DNA of 64,000 nucleotides, taken from Motiliproteus sp036961355. GTDB taxonomy: Bacteria > Pseudomonadota > Gammaproteobacteria > Pseudomonadales > Balneatricaceae. Under the pieces are notes generated by a model. The model searched no databases. It was not told where the DNA came from and saw nothing but the letters and a program-made list of their open reading frames with translations. Positions 1 to 8,581 of the stretch are shown piece by piece. Numbering within the stretch: position 1 is the stretch's first letter; each line of letters opens with the position of its first letter. The stretch lies in contig JBALVL010000006.1 of assembly GCA_036961355.1 (NCBI GenBank), positions 74,045-138,044 on the forward strand. Direction: 5' to 3'. The translations under genes and the position numbers were made by a program.

Positions 1-535
1 CACAAAATTCACCGCTAAGCACAAAAATCTCTTCGCCACCAAAATGGCGATGTGATTGAAACCGTTCACCGGCCGGCCAACGTACCAGCGCGACCTGCTC
101 TGGCCCAAAGCTGTGTAGGGGCATCACCTGCAACCGCCCCTGTCCCGGTAGCCAGTCGCCATGGCGGGTATCGATATTGAGCTGGCTATTATCGCCTTCA
201 GTAAACTGATGCAGTTTAACCAGCAGCGTGCAGCCCTGCTCGCTAAACGGTGCGTGCTCGGTACCGGGCGGATTGCGAAAATAACTACCGGGACCAAAAT
301 CACCAAACTGATCGGAGAAGGTCCCTTCAAGCACCAAAATTTCCTCGCCTGCCGGATGCTTATGCGATGAGAAATGGGACCCCGGATCATAGCGAACAAC
401 ACTGGTGGCATGTCCCTGTTCCGCCTCTTCGCGTGCCAGTGGCTTACGCCAAACACCGGCCATCGGACTCGGTTGCCACGGCTGCAGTTTGGTATCGATA
501 ACCACACGCTGGCCAAAATCCATATTTAGCATCAT
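1..535 (-). CDS. Double-cupin (ChrR-like) protein, C-terminus beyond window edge
   Basis: The reading frame runs leftward from ATG 535 (ATG 532 and 523 are alternatives) and stays open to base 1, so about 178 residues are visible and the end is missing. Two cupin metal-binding motifs are visible: SSHKHPAGEEILVLEG near residues 54-69 and QSHRHFGGEEIFVLSG near residues 158-173. Each has the His-x-His and Glu ligands of a metal-binding beta-barrel. This duplicated arrangement is typical of the ChrR-like cupin family, in which one member is the zinc anti-sigma factor ChrR and others are small stand-alone proteins. No sigma factor gene lies beside it here and no anti-sigma N-terminal helix domain is visible, so a regulatory role is not supported. 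Metal binding is the safe prediction; substrate and function are unknown. Confidence 0.82.
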   Translation of the reverse strand, partial: MMLNMDFGQRVVIDTKLQPWQPSPMAGVWRKPLAREEAEQGHATSVVRYDPGSHFSSHKHPAGEEILVLEGTFSDQFGDFGPGSYFRNPPGTEHAPFSEQGCTLLVKLHQFTEGDNSQLNIDTRHGDWLPGQGRLQVMPLHSFGPEQVALVRWPAGERFQSHRHFGGEEIFVLSGEFC

Positions 536-619
536 CTACCCACCTTTTATGTCCCAAACCTCATTAAACGGCGAAACCTGTTCCGGTCAACCATTGCGCT
601 AATGATCCCCGCACCGATA

Positions 620-639
620 TACTGTACAAACATACAGTC
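620..639 (+). promoter_or_regulatory. LexA (SOS) box upstream of yebG
   Basis: The site has CTGT-N8-ACAG with flanking TA on the left, an almost perfect match to the LexA operator of gammaproteobacteria (TACTGT-N8-ACAGTA). It lies 29 bases before the ATG of the YebG-family gene, where bound LexA would block transcription. YebG is a known SOS gene in E. coli, so site and gene support each other. Confidence 0.92.
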
Positions 640-667
640 GAAAATAGAGTAAAACAACGGAGTGACT

Positions 668-937
668 ATGACCATCCGCACGGTCCATCAAGTAATCAGC
701 CCTAAAGGTTCAGTCATCGGAGAATATATGGATCTCAAAACAGCCAAAGAGATGGATAACCGAACCGATGTTCTTTACTACGTCGCCGACCTCGTCGAGG
801 CGCTAGCGGTTGACGAGAAAACCGCCGAAAAGGTCGCTGAAGCGATGCTTGACGATCAAGTGCGTCCAGAACTGCTAGCCCGGCTTAAAAGCGTTAAAGA
901 CCTGCCCCTGCCGGAAACCACTGGCGAACAACAATAG
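668..937 (+). CDS. yebG: YebG family DNA damage-inducible protein
   Basis: This small protein of 89 residues matches the YebG family: an N-terminal beta-rich segment (VHQVISPKGSVIGEYMD), then helices with ADLVEAL and a short acidic tail. YebG is induced by LexA release during DNA damage; its biochemical role is not settled. The start is taken as ATG 668 because GGAG lies 5 bases upstream; GTG 662 is in frame but overlaps that ribosome binding site. A canonical LexA box 29 bases upstream strongly supports both the assignment and SOS control. The gene stands alone, with the thioesterase converging from the other strand. Confidence 0.87.
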   Translation: MTIRTVHQVISPKGSVIGEYMDLKTAKEMDNRTDVLYYVADLVEALAVDEKTAEKVAEAMLDDQVRPELLARLKSVKDLPLPETTGEQQ

Positions 938-957
938 CACCCGACCGTCGCTAAATC

Positions 958-1001
958 GCCAACGGCCGTCATACCACCGTTGGCCTCGTTGATAAACGAG
1001 G
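958..1001 (+). terminator. Possible terminator between yebG and thioesterase
   Basis: A perfect 8-bp stem (GCCAACGG / CCGTTGGC, 958-984) is followed directly by a second stem (CTCGTT / AACGAG). The convergent position fits termination, but there is no real T tract, so this could also be a rho-dependent or purely structural element. Confidence 0.35.
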
Positions 1002-1040
1002 TAAGAAGAAATGGTAAGCGAAAAGAGTAAGAAAAAAGAA

Positions 1041-1520
1041 TCAGGACGAGATATGCGCTTCCATCTCGGCGCCAATCTTCTTACGCATATCCATCAGCGT
1101 GATCGCCGACTGGTGCAACCGCTTATCATCTTCGCTCTGGGGTATCCATTCAGGCACCGGTGATGGTCGACCCGCATCATCCACCGCAACCATAATGACA
1201 ATGCAGTGGGTGGTCAGGTGACGCTCCGGATTCTTAGGATCGCCAGCCCGAACATCGATCACCACATGCATCGAAGAACGGCCTGTATAGATCACCTTGG
1301 CGCTGACCTCGACCAGGTTGCCGACCAAGATCGGCTGTACGAAGCGAATCCCCCCGGCGTAAGCGGTAATGCAATATTTTCCACTCCAGCCTGCGCCGCA
1401 AGCATAAGCCGCTAAATCGATCCACTTCATCACCGCACCGCCGTGCACTTTGCCGCCAAAGTTTTGATCGGCTGGCTCGGCCAGGAACCTCAATGTCTGC
1501 TGTCTCTCTAGTCCTGCCAT
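1041..1520 (-). CDS. Acyl-CoA thioesterase, hot-dog fold (YciA/ACOT type)
   Basis: The protein has 159 residues, normal for the single hot-dog cytosolic acyl-CoA thioesterases that hydrolyse acyl-CoA to free acid and CoA. The family signature is clear: ADQNFGGKVHGGAVMKWIDLAAYACG carries the GG-x-hydrophobic turn and the Asp before the central helix. It is followed by beta strands GGIRFVQPILVGNLVEV and GRSSMHVVIDV. The ATG at 1520 has GGAGAG 4 bases upstream. It is monocistronic and convergent with yebG. The chain-length preference cannot be read from sequence. Confidence 0.85.
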   Translation of the reverse strand: MAGLERQQTLRFLAEPADQNFGGKVHGGAVMKWIDLAAYACGAGWSGKYCITAYAGGIRFVQPILVGNLVEVSAKVIYTGRSSMHVVIDVRAGDPKNPERHLTTHCIVIMVAVDDAGRPSPVPEWIPQSEDDKRLHQSAITLMDMRKKIGAEMEAHISS

Positions 1521-1835
1521 GGTGCTCTCCGGTTGGGATATTCAATCTATTTAGGTAAGTTTGATATAAGTCAGCACAGTATCCCTATAAATGGGTATTA
1601 CCGAAACCGCTATCGTTCACTATCTCGTAACTATCATCGACCGAGAAGATGATGCAAGGTGGCGCTCACTTGATACCTCAAAATGCACGCATTCTTCGGC
1701 GATAACGGCAACATTGGGTCGATTTTCAGTATATCCGTACCACCCTTGATCTAGGCCATAAAACCCACAGGTTTGGCCATAACTTTCCTGATAAATTCTC
1801 TATATTCACAATTTACATAGGGATATGAAGTTGCT
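1521..1835. other. Intergenic stretch, nothing recognised
   Basis: These 315 bases lie between two divergent genes and must carry both promoters. I see AT-rich segments but no clear -35/-10 pair at good spacing, no open frame with a ribosome binding site and no recognisable RNA. Confidence 0.5.
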
Positions 1836-4803
1836 ATGCGCAGTACTCAGGGATCCGTTCAGCAGTTTTTCTCCAAGGTGTTACGTGCCTGGGCATTGCT
1901 GATCAGCCTATCATTATGCTGGGCGGCCTACAGTGGCCTGCAGGAAACCCTCGATTCAGCCCGCGTCGAAGCCCTCGCCTATCACAACAGTGTCAATCTG
2001 TTCCGCCACTGGGTTTCTGATCAACAACGCGTCTACGTACCGACCAGCGATCACACTCCCCCCAACCCCTATCTCACTCAGATTCAAGGTCGTGATCAAA
2101 GCACGCTCACAGGCACCGACCTAACTATGGTCAACCCAGCTTATATGACACGTCAGTTACAGCCATACTTCAAGGAACGCTTAGACATCAACCTACGCCT
2201 AACCAGCTTAAAGTTGGTCAACCCCAGCAACGCACCGGATCCTTGGGAATTGGAGGCACTGCAAGGGTTCGAGCGTGGCGAGCGCCGGCCCGCAGCGAAC
2301 TGAGTTTTATCGACAGCACGCTCTACATGCGTCTACTGGAACCGTTACGCATTAAACCCTCCTGCTTGGTATGCCACAGCAAGTTGGGCTACAAAATTGG
2401 CGACGTTCGTGGCGGGCTAAGCACCTCAGTTCCAATCAACAAATATCTGTTCAACACTTCCGCCAATATCGCAAAGATGTTTCTCGCCCACCTGACCATC
2501 TGGATCGTCGGGGTCATTGCGATCCGATACGCTCGCCGCTCATTTATCAACTACCAACACGAACTTGAGCAATCACTCAATGCCATAGAGGCCAATGAAG
2601 AGCGTTCGGACCGTGCTCAGGAGATCGCACAGATAGGCAACTGGGAGTGGAATGTCGTAACCGGCGAGCTGTTCTGGTCCGACGGAAATTACCGAATATT
2701 CGGTGTCGAGAAAAGCGACACTCCGCTGGTAATCGACAGTTTCATGGACCGGATTCACCCCGATGATCGCGGCTACCTGCAGCAGCAGGTCGAAGCATCA
2801 CTCAAAGACAAAAACATTCCGTACCATACGACCCACCGCATCGTACTGCCCGACGGCACTGAGAAAGTGGTGCGAGACCGGGGAAAAGTGCACTTTGACG
2901 AGCACAACAAACCGCTGAGCATGAACGGTATTCTTAGCGACATCACCGATGAATGGCATGCAAAAAAGGAGCTGGAGCGAGCCAACCGGATCGAAAAACT
3001 GCTCAGCCAATTGTCGACGCTATCCATCCAATCGCTAAATACAGATGCCTTTCTGCAACAAGCCTTGGAAGTGACACTCAAAAGTCACCTCATCGACTCA
3101 CCTCAGGGGCTGATCTACAACCTCAGTTACGTGCAACAAACGCCAACAGCAACATTAGTAGCCGGTTACAGCACAGGAGCCCACACAGTAGACCGGCAAC
3201 AATGTCAGCATGAGCTGGATCAGATGACCGCAGATCCACAATTTAGCCAATACTTAGGGCGAACGCAGATCCATTTCATCGCCGCGGCCAACCTACCGGC
3301 AAGCCCAAATAACGCGCCACTCTTTTCGAATAACTACTACTGCATACCACTGCCTAATCATCACAGTAAGCTTGGGATATTGTTGCTGCTAAATCAGCAA
3401 AATAATGAAGATTTTAAACTGTTGCTGCGTATCTCCGAGGTCATCAATTTAGGGTTGTCACGTCGTGTTGCCGAGCAAACTCTTGAACACCAGGCATACC
3501 ATGACTCGCTAACCGGTTTACCCAACCGCCTGTTACTCAACGAGCGTCTCAACCGTGAAGTGGGGCGGGCCCGGCGGCATGATGACCGAGCGGCGGTCAT
3601 GTTTCTGGATCTTGATGACTTCAAGAAGATTAACGATGCCCTCGGTCATAATATCGGTGATGAGGTACTTAAAGAGATCGCCCGTCGTATCAGCCACAAC
3701 GTCAGGGACAGAGATACCGTTGCCCGTATCGGCGGCGATGAATTTATTATCCTGATCACCCGTCTGCAGCACGAAAGCCACCAGGTGGTGAACCATGTCC
3801 ACCAGATCGCCGAGCAGATTCGCACAGCAATCTGTCAACCAATGGTGATCGACGGTAAGACGCTACATCTCAGTTCAAGCATCGGCATCTCTATCTTTCC
3901 CGAACACCATCAGGATTCCGACATGCTGATCCGCCACGCCGACACCGCGCTGTATAAAGCCAAGGAGGCCGGTAGAAATACGGTTCATTTTTTCGACCCA
4001 CAGATGCAGCAACAAGCGACACAGCGCTTATCGATCGAATCAGACCTGCGCGACGCCCTCGAACAGCAGCAATTTATTTTGGCCTACCAGCCGCAGGTTG
4101 ATGACTTTGGCACCATCATCGGCGCCGAAGCACTGATTCGCTGGGTACATCCGGACAACAGTATTATCTCACCGATGGACTTCATCCCTGTGGCTGAAGA
4201 CACCGGTTTGATCATCCCTATCGGTCAATGGGTGATGCACCAGGCAATGACGATGGCCCGATCGATAGAGCAACAAACGCCGGCAGGACACTCAGTACCG
4301 CATATGGCGATAAACATCAGCCCAAAACAGTTTAATCAAAGTGATTTCGTTGCACAGGTAACCCAGGCGCTAGCAGTCACCCAAGTGAACCCTCAATGCA
4401 TTGAACTGGAGATTACAGAGGAGATGATGATCGATAATGTCGCCGCAACGATCGATAAGATAAATGCCCTCAAAACGCTGGGGATCAATTTCTCGGTCGA
4501 TGACTTTGGTACCGGCTACTCATCTCTGTCCTACTAAAAAAACTTCCGTTGGACAAGCTCAAGATCGATCAATCGTTTGTTCGCAATGTCGATCAGGACC
4601 AGCAAGACGCCGCTATCGTCGAAGCGATCATCGCTATGGGAACCCATCTGGGTATGCAACTGCTAGCCGAAGGTGTTGAAACGGCCCAGGAATTGGCCTT
4701 TCTTAGCAGCAAGGGTTGCACCCGTTACCAAGGCTACTACTTCTACAAGCCGATGCCGGGCGCGGAATATCAGGCTTTGATTAGCGGTGCGGTTACAGGC
4801 TAA
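1836..4803 (+). pseudogene. Heme-sensor/PAS/GGDEF/EAL cyclic-di-GMP protein broken by two frameshifts
   Basis: Three consecutive frames together spell one protein. Frame A (1836 to about 2285) has a membrane helix and the first part of a Tll0287-like (DUF3365) sensor domain. Frame B (about 2280-4537) holds the end of that domain with a heme-type motif CLVCH (2363-2377), a second membrane helix (about 2475-2550), a PAS domain (about 2620-2950), a region without a clear domain, and a GGDEF domain (GGDEF at 3731-3745). It also has an inhibitory RxxD site before GGDEF and the start of an EAL domain (EAL at 4127-4135). Frame C (4549-4803) completes the EAL domain with LDKLKIDQSFV. Both junctions are -1 shifts, each explained by one missing base. 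At 4530-4540 the expected Ser-Tyr-Leu-Lys-Lys becomes TAC TAA. Catalytic motifs survive, so the lesion is recent or is sequence error. As written, no full-length product is made; frame B could at most give a fragment lacking the EAL end. Confidence 0.85.
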
Positions 4804-5033
4804 AAAAAACTCATAGCTCGGTTCAGCGTCCGACGCCACTGCTGGCATTAAACTACCCCTCCCCCTCGACAAAAACACGACATCAGCCCACTCTGCCGAG
4901 TGTGTCCACAAATCACAGAGCAAAGCTACCAAAAGACAAAAAATGCGAAATATCAGCACCTAAGGCTGGTTTTTCTCGGGTCTTACTATATGTTTCATTG
5001 TCAGTACCCCGTCTTTTAGCAGTGAGCCTACCT

Positions 5034-5705
5034 ATGAGCAGTTCCCGTTCTCTTACCGCAGTTTGTCTCTTCGCCCTGCTCGTCGGTTGCAGCAGCCACC
5101 CCAACATGACCTCACCAACAACTGCTGCTGAATCATCTCAGCCCACACAACCCGCCACCAGCGAACCGGCAACTGAAGCGACTGCTGCAGTGGCCAACGC
5201 ACCGACTCAGCCCCAGGAGTGCCCTCAGGTGAAAGCGCAACAATGCCCGAAGCCTTCGGCTGATAGTCATAAAATTGTTATTGGTGAAGCCGAGCGTCTA
5301 TTGGTATCACCACCCGGTGTAACCATGGCCGCCAGAATCGATACCGGCGCCACCACCACATCGATTGATGCCCGAGAGATTCAGCAATTCGAGCGTGATG
5401 GCAAAAACTGGGTCCGCTTTGTATTGGTCGACGATAAAAAGCAACGCCATACACTGGAGCGGCCGATCAGCCGCATCGTAGAGATCAAACGTCATGGCGG
5501 CGACAACCTTGAGCGGCCGGTGGTAATGCTGAAACTAGAGCTGGCAGGGGAAAAACTCAACACTGAGGTGTCGTTAACTGATCGTGACAATTTTGAGTTC
5601 GGTTTACTGATCGGTAGAAACTTCCTAAAAGACACATTCGTGGTCGACGTCAGCAAAGCGTACGCGCAGAAAACATCCGCCGTTACCAAAGGGGCTGACC
5701 AATGA
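5034..5705 (+). CDS. Lipoprotein with RimK-associated zinc-protease-like (retropepsin-fold) domain
   Basis: Start ATG 5034 gives a 223-residue protein with a lipoprotein signal (LFALLVGC, lipobox Cys about residue 18). A low-complexity Thr/Ala/Pro linker and Cys-containing ECPQVKAQQCPKP follow. The C-terminal domain (about 80-215) belongs to the family named ATP-dependent zinc protease (PF05618), which has an aspartic-protease-like fold. IDTGATTTSIDA carries the DTGA active-site-like motif and GLLIGRNFL is the second family signature. An upstream in-frame ATG at 4902 would bury the signal peptide, so it is rejected. The stop overlaps the next gene's start (ATGA), so the three genes 5034-8175 are translationally coupled. 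Expected location is a membrane-anchored periplasmic protein. Enzymatic activity is a family prediction only. Confidence 0.85.
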   Translation: MSSSRSLTAVCLFALLVGCSSHPNMTSPTTAAESSQPTQPATSEPATEATAAVANAPTQPQECPQVKAQQCPKPSADSHKIVIGEAERLLVSPPGVTMAARIDTGATTTSIDAREIQQFERDGKNWVRFVLVDDKKQRHTLERPISRIVEIKRHGGDNLERPVVMLKLELAGEKLNTEVSLTDRDNFEFGLLIGRNFLKDTFVVDVSKAYAQKTSAVTKGADQ

Positions 5706-7234
5706 ACTCACGGGCTCAGGTCTACCTGTTCGCTATTTTACTGTTGGTACTGGGCAGCGGCCTGACCTTCTATAAACACAACTCATTGGGTTTTCCACTT
5801 ACCCCGGGAGAGCTGGATCAGGTCTGGACTATCGAGGCATCGGTTAATTTCGATGCTAAGGGTGACAGTATCAAAGCCAACCTTGCACTACCGGATCTTG
5901 GCGGCGAATTCGAATTTATCTCCGAATCGTTTAGCTCCTCCGGTTTTGGTTTCGACAGTATTACCGAAGACAACGGCCAACGTCGGGTTGTCTGGACCAA
6001 GCGTAAAGGTAACGGCAACCAGCAGCTTTACTATCGCTTGCAGCTGGTTCAGCACGAGGATGCTAACCGTACAGACAAAGAGCCACCGTTCGACGAAGAG
6101 CTCACCGCGCCGGAGTGGAGCGAAGCCGCCCAAGGCGTCGCACAGAGCTTGATCAAAAAGGCCGAAGAGCTATCCGCCGACATACCGAGCTTAACCAAGC
6201 AGCTATTACTGCAACTCAACGACCCGAAAAGTGCCGATGCTTCTTTCCTGCATGACGAGTTACCCAACGACACTACCGGCGATCTGGCCATTAAAGTACT
6301 GACCGAAGCCAATATCCCGGCACGGCAGATTCGTGGGTTAGCACTCGTAGAAGATCGTAAAAATATTCAGGCCGACGAGGTACTGGAGGTCTGGGGTGGC
6401 GAGAGCTGGACCCCCTTCACACCGGCTGATGCCAAGCAGGGATTTCCACCCGGATTTTTAGTGTGGCAGCGTAGCGGTATTTCGATGCTGGATGTGACCG
6501 GTGGCGAAAACTCTCGCGTTCGCTTCTCGATGATCAGCAACTACCTACCCAGCAAATCGGTGGCGATGAACAGTCCGTCGCGCTCGCATGTGCCGCTGCT
6601 GGACTTCAGCATCTTCACACTGCCAGTCGACAAGCAAAACGCCTTTAAGTCGATCCTGCTGATACCGGCCGGTATTTTGGTGGTTGTAATCTTCCGGGTA
6701 CTGATCGGCCTGAAAACCTCGGGTACCTTTATGCCGGTGCTGATCGCGCTGGCCTTTATCCAAACCAACCTCACGACGGGTCTGATCACCTTCTTGAGTA
6801 TCGTCGGTGTTGGACTGTGGCTACGTTCCTATCTCAGTAAGATAAATTTACTGTTGGTAGCGCGAATATCGGTGGTGGTGATCATGGTCATCATCCTGAT
6901 GGCTGGGTTCAGCGTGATCAGTTACAAGCTCGGTATCGATGAGTTGATGGGGATCACCTTCTTCCCAATGATCATCATCGCCTGGACCATCGAAAGAATG
7001 TCGATCCTGTGGGAGGAAGACGGCCCCAAAGAGGTAATGAGCCAAGGCTTTGGCAGCTTACTGGTAGCGGTTTTCATCTACTTGGTGATGACCAACGGCT
7101 ACATCCAACACATGACGTTCAACTTCCCCGAGACGCTATTAATTGAGATGGGAGTGATCCTGATTCTGGGCCAGTACAGCGGTTTCCGTCTGTTGGAACT
7201 GTACCGTTTCCGCTCACTGGGTAAAGGCCTATGA
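5702..7234 (+). CDS. Inactive transglutaminase domain fused to multi-helix membrane domain
   Basis: The protein has 510 residues. It begins with one membrane helix (residues 7-25), followed by a large extracytoplasmic part (about 40-310) that includes a transglutaminase-like fold (DLAIKVLTEANIPARQIRGLALV and EVWGGESWTPFTP) lacking the catalytic Cys-His-Asp set. The C-terminal half has about seven hydrophobic helices starting at SILLIPAGILVVVIFRVLIG. This matches the family described as inactive transglutaminase fused to 7TM (PF14400/PF14402). It lies between the protease-like lipoprotein and the ATP-grasp ligase and overlaps both by 4 bases. A role as membrane receptor or scaffold for the peptide handled by the other two is inference; no substrate is known to me. 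Confidence 0.87.
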   Translation: MNSRAQVYLFAILLLVLGSGLTFYKHNSLGFPLTPGELDQVWTIEASVNFDAKGDSIKANLALPDLGGEFEFISESFSSSGFGFDSITEDNGQRRVVWTKRKGNGNQQLYYRLQLVQHEDANRTDKEPPFDEELTAPEWSEAAQGVAQSLIKKAEELSADIPSLTKQLLLQLNDPKSADASFLHDELPNDTTGDLAIKVLTEANIPARQIRGLALVEDRKNIQADEVLEVWGGESWTPFTPADAKQGFPPGFLVWQRSGISMLDVTGGENSRVRFSMISNYLPSKSVAMNSPSRSHVPLLDFSIFTLPVDKQNAFKSILLIPAGILVVVIFRVLIGLKTSGTFMPVLIALAFIQTNLTTGLITFLSIVGVGLWLRSYLSKINLLLVARISVVVIMVIILMAGFSVISYKLGIDELMGITFFPMIIIAWTIERMSILWEEDGPKEVMSQGFGSLLVAVFIYLVMTNGYIQHMTFNFPETLLIEMGVILILGQYSGFRLLELYRFRSLGKGL

Positions 7235-8175
7235 ACCTGTTCGCTACGCCCAGCCAACTGCGAAAATTCGGTCTATTGGCGATGAACCGCCGAAATCTGG
7301 ATTTTATCAGCAGCTACAACGACCGCAGCCTCTATCCCCTGGTGGATAACAAACTGCTGACCAAGGAAGCAGCATTAAATGCGGGTATCGCCGTGCCTGA
7401 CATGATCGGCTCAATTGAAACGCCGTTCCAGATCCGGCAACTGGAGAAGATCATCGAAGGCTATGGCCAGTTTGTGATCAAGCCTGCACGCGGTAGTGCC
7501 GGCAAAGGGATTCTGGTCATCACCGAACGCGACCAGAATACTTTCTACAAACCCAGCGGTGCTCCATTATCCCTGCAAGATCTCAAACGAGACTTGAGCA
7601 ACATCCTCAGCGGCCTCTACAGCCTCGGCGGCAAGCCCGATACCGCACTGCTCGAAGCATTGATCGAGTTTGATGATTCGCTGACCAAATACAGCTTTCA
7701 GGGGGTCCCGGATATTCGGGTGATCGTCTTCAAAGGTTTCCCGGTAATGGCGATGTTGCGCTGCTCGACCGCGGCATCCGATGGTAAAGCCAACCTACAC
7801 CAAGGTGCCGTCGGCGTAGGGCTCTCTATTAGCAGCGGTAAAGCGCTCAGCGCAGTTCAGGATGGTGATCTGGTGGAATCGCACCCAGACACTGGCGAAC
7901 GTTTTGAGGAACTGGCGATACCCTACTGGGAAGAAATATTAAAGCTAACCGCACGCTGCTATGAGCTAACCGGGCTCGGTTATTTAGGCTGCGACGTGGT
8001 GATCGACAAAGCCCGTGGCCCGTTGATCCTCGAACTTAACGCCCGCCCCGGACTCGCAATTCAAATTGCCAATCAAAAAGGCCTTTACGCCCGGCTGCAG
8101 CAAGTTGAAGGGCTGACCGAAGCGCATTCTATTGATGAGCGGGTAGAGTATGCGATCAGGGAGTTTGGCGAGTAA
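7231..8175 (+). CDS. RimK-like ATP-grasp ligase (alpha-L-glutamate ligase-related)
   Basis: This 314-residue cytosolic protein has an ATP-grasp fold: FVIKPARGSAGKGILVI (nucleotide-binding strand and glycine loop, about 85-101), DIRVIVFKGFPVMAMLRCST, and the metal-binding end LILELNARPGLAIQIAN. Relatives are annotated as alpha-L-glutamate ligase-related (TIGR02291), because RimK adds glutamates to ribosomal protein S6. ATP-grasp enzymes join a carboxylate to an amine using ATP. The ATG overlaps the stop of the membrane protein gene by 4 bases, and a strong terminator follows, closing the operon. The likely product is a peptide-like bond on a metabolite or protein; which one is unknown. Confidence 0.88.
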   Translation: MNLFATPSQLRKFGLLAMNRRNLDFISSYNDRSLYPLVDNKLLTKEAALNAGIAVPDMIGSIETPFQIRQLEKIIEGYGQFVIKPARGSAGKGILVITERDQNTFYKPSGAPLSLQDLKRDLSNILSGLYSLGGKPDTALLEALIEFDDSLTKYSFQGVPDIRVIVFKGFPVMAMLRCSTAASDGKANLHQGAVGVGLSISSGKALSAVQDGDLVESHPDTGERFEELAIPYWEEILKLTARCYELTGLGYLGCDVVIDKARGPLILELNARPGLAIQIANQKGLYARLQQVEGLTEAHSIDERVEYAIREFGE

Positions 8176-8248
8176 CGCTCGCCTCGGGTTCTATGTTCCA
8201 TCCTCTCCCAGTCAGAGGCTGTAAAACAGCCGTCCGTCTAACCTGATA

Positions 8249-8280
8249 TAAAAAGGGACTGCTCGCGCAGGCCCTTTCTT
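8249..8280 (+). terminator. Rho-independent terminator of the ATP-grasp operon
   Basis: The stem is AAAGGG-A-CTGC, loop TCGC, GCAG-G-CCCTTT, followed by CTT. The two paired blocks are perfect and symmetric, and the element begins about 75 bases after the ligase stop. Confidence 0.85.
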
Positions 8281-8581
8281 GCTATGCCAATGACAGTTAC
8301 AACCACCGTTACAATCACCGCCAACGATAAGCCGCGCTGACTTCTGTATCCCTTTCCCCCTGCTTCTTAGAACATTCAGACCATTAGCAACAGCGGTTGC
8401 ACCTCACCTCAAATAGCTCCCCAAAGTTCGCCGTAGCAAACCAAAAAACAAGAAGTAACAACTCTTGCTTACTACCCCAACTGACAAACAAAAGACTAGA
8501 TTAATCAGTAGCATTGCCTCAAAATACCGATCGTTTATTAGACAATAATTGATATAGATCCCTAGGGAAGGTCCCTTATAT
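8281..8581. other. Intergenic stretch, nothing recognised
   Basis: About 300 bases between the terminator and the next gene. It should contain the promoter of the diguanylate cyclase gene. No open frame with a ribosome binding site and no RNA family is recognisable. Confidence 0.5.

Noticed and set aside
4525..4545. Possible programmed -1 frameshift at the A7 run
   Set aside because: The zero-frame stop TAA comes before the A run is read, and the codons just before it are not slippery; a one-base deletion explains it better.
4902..5033. Longer N-terminus for the lipoprotein gene
   Set aside because: The extension would place 44 residues before a clear lipoprotein signal peptide; ATG 5034 is the functional start.
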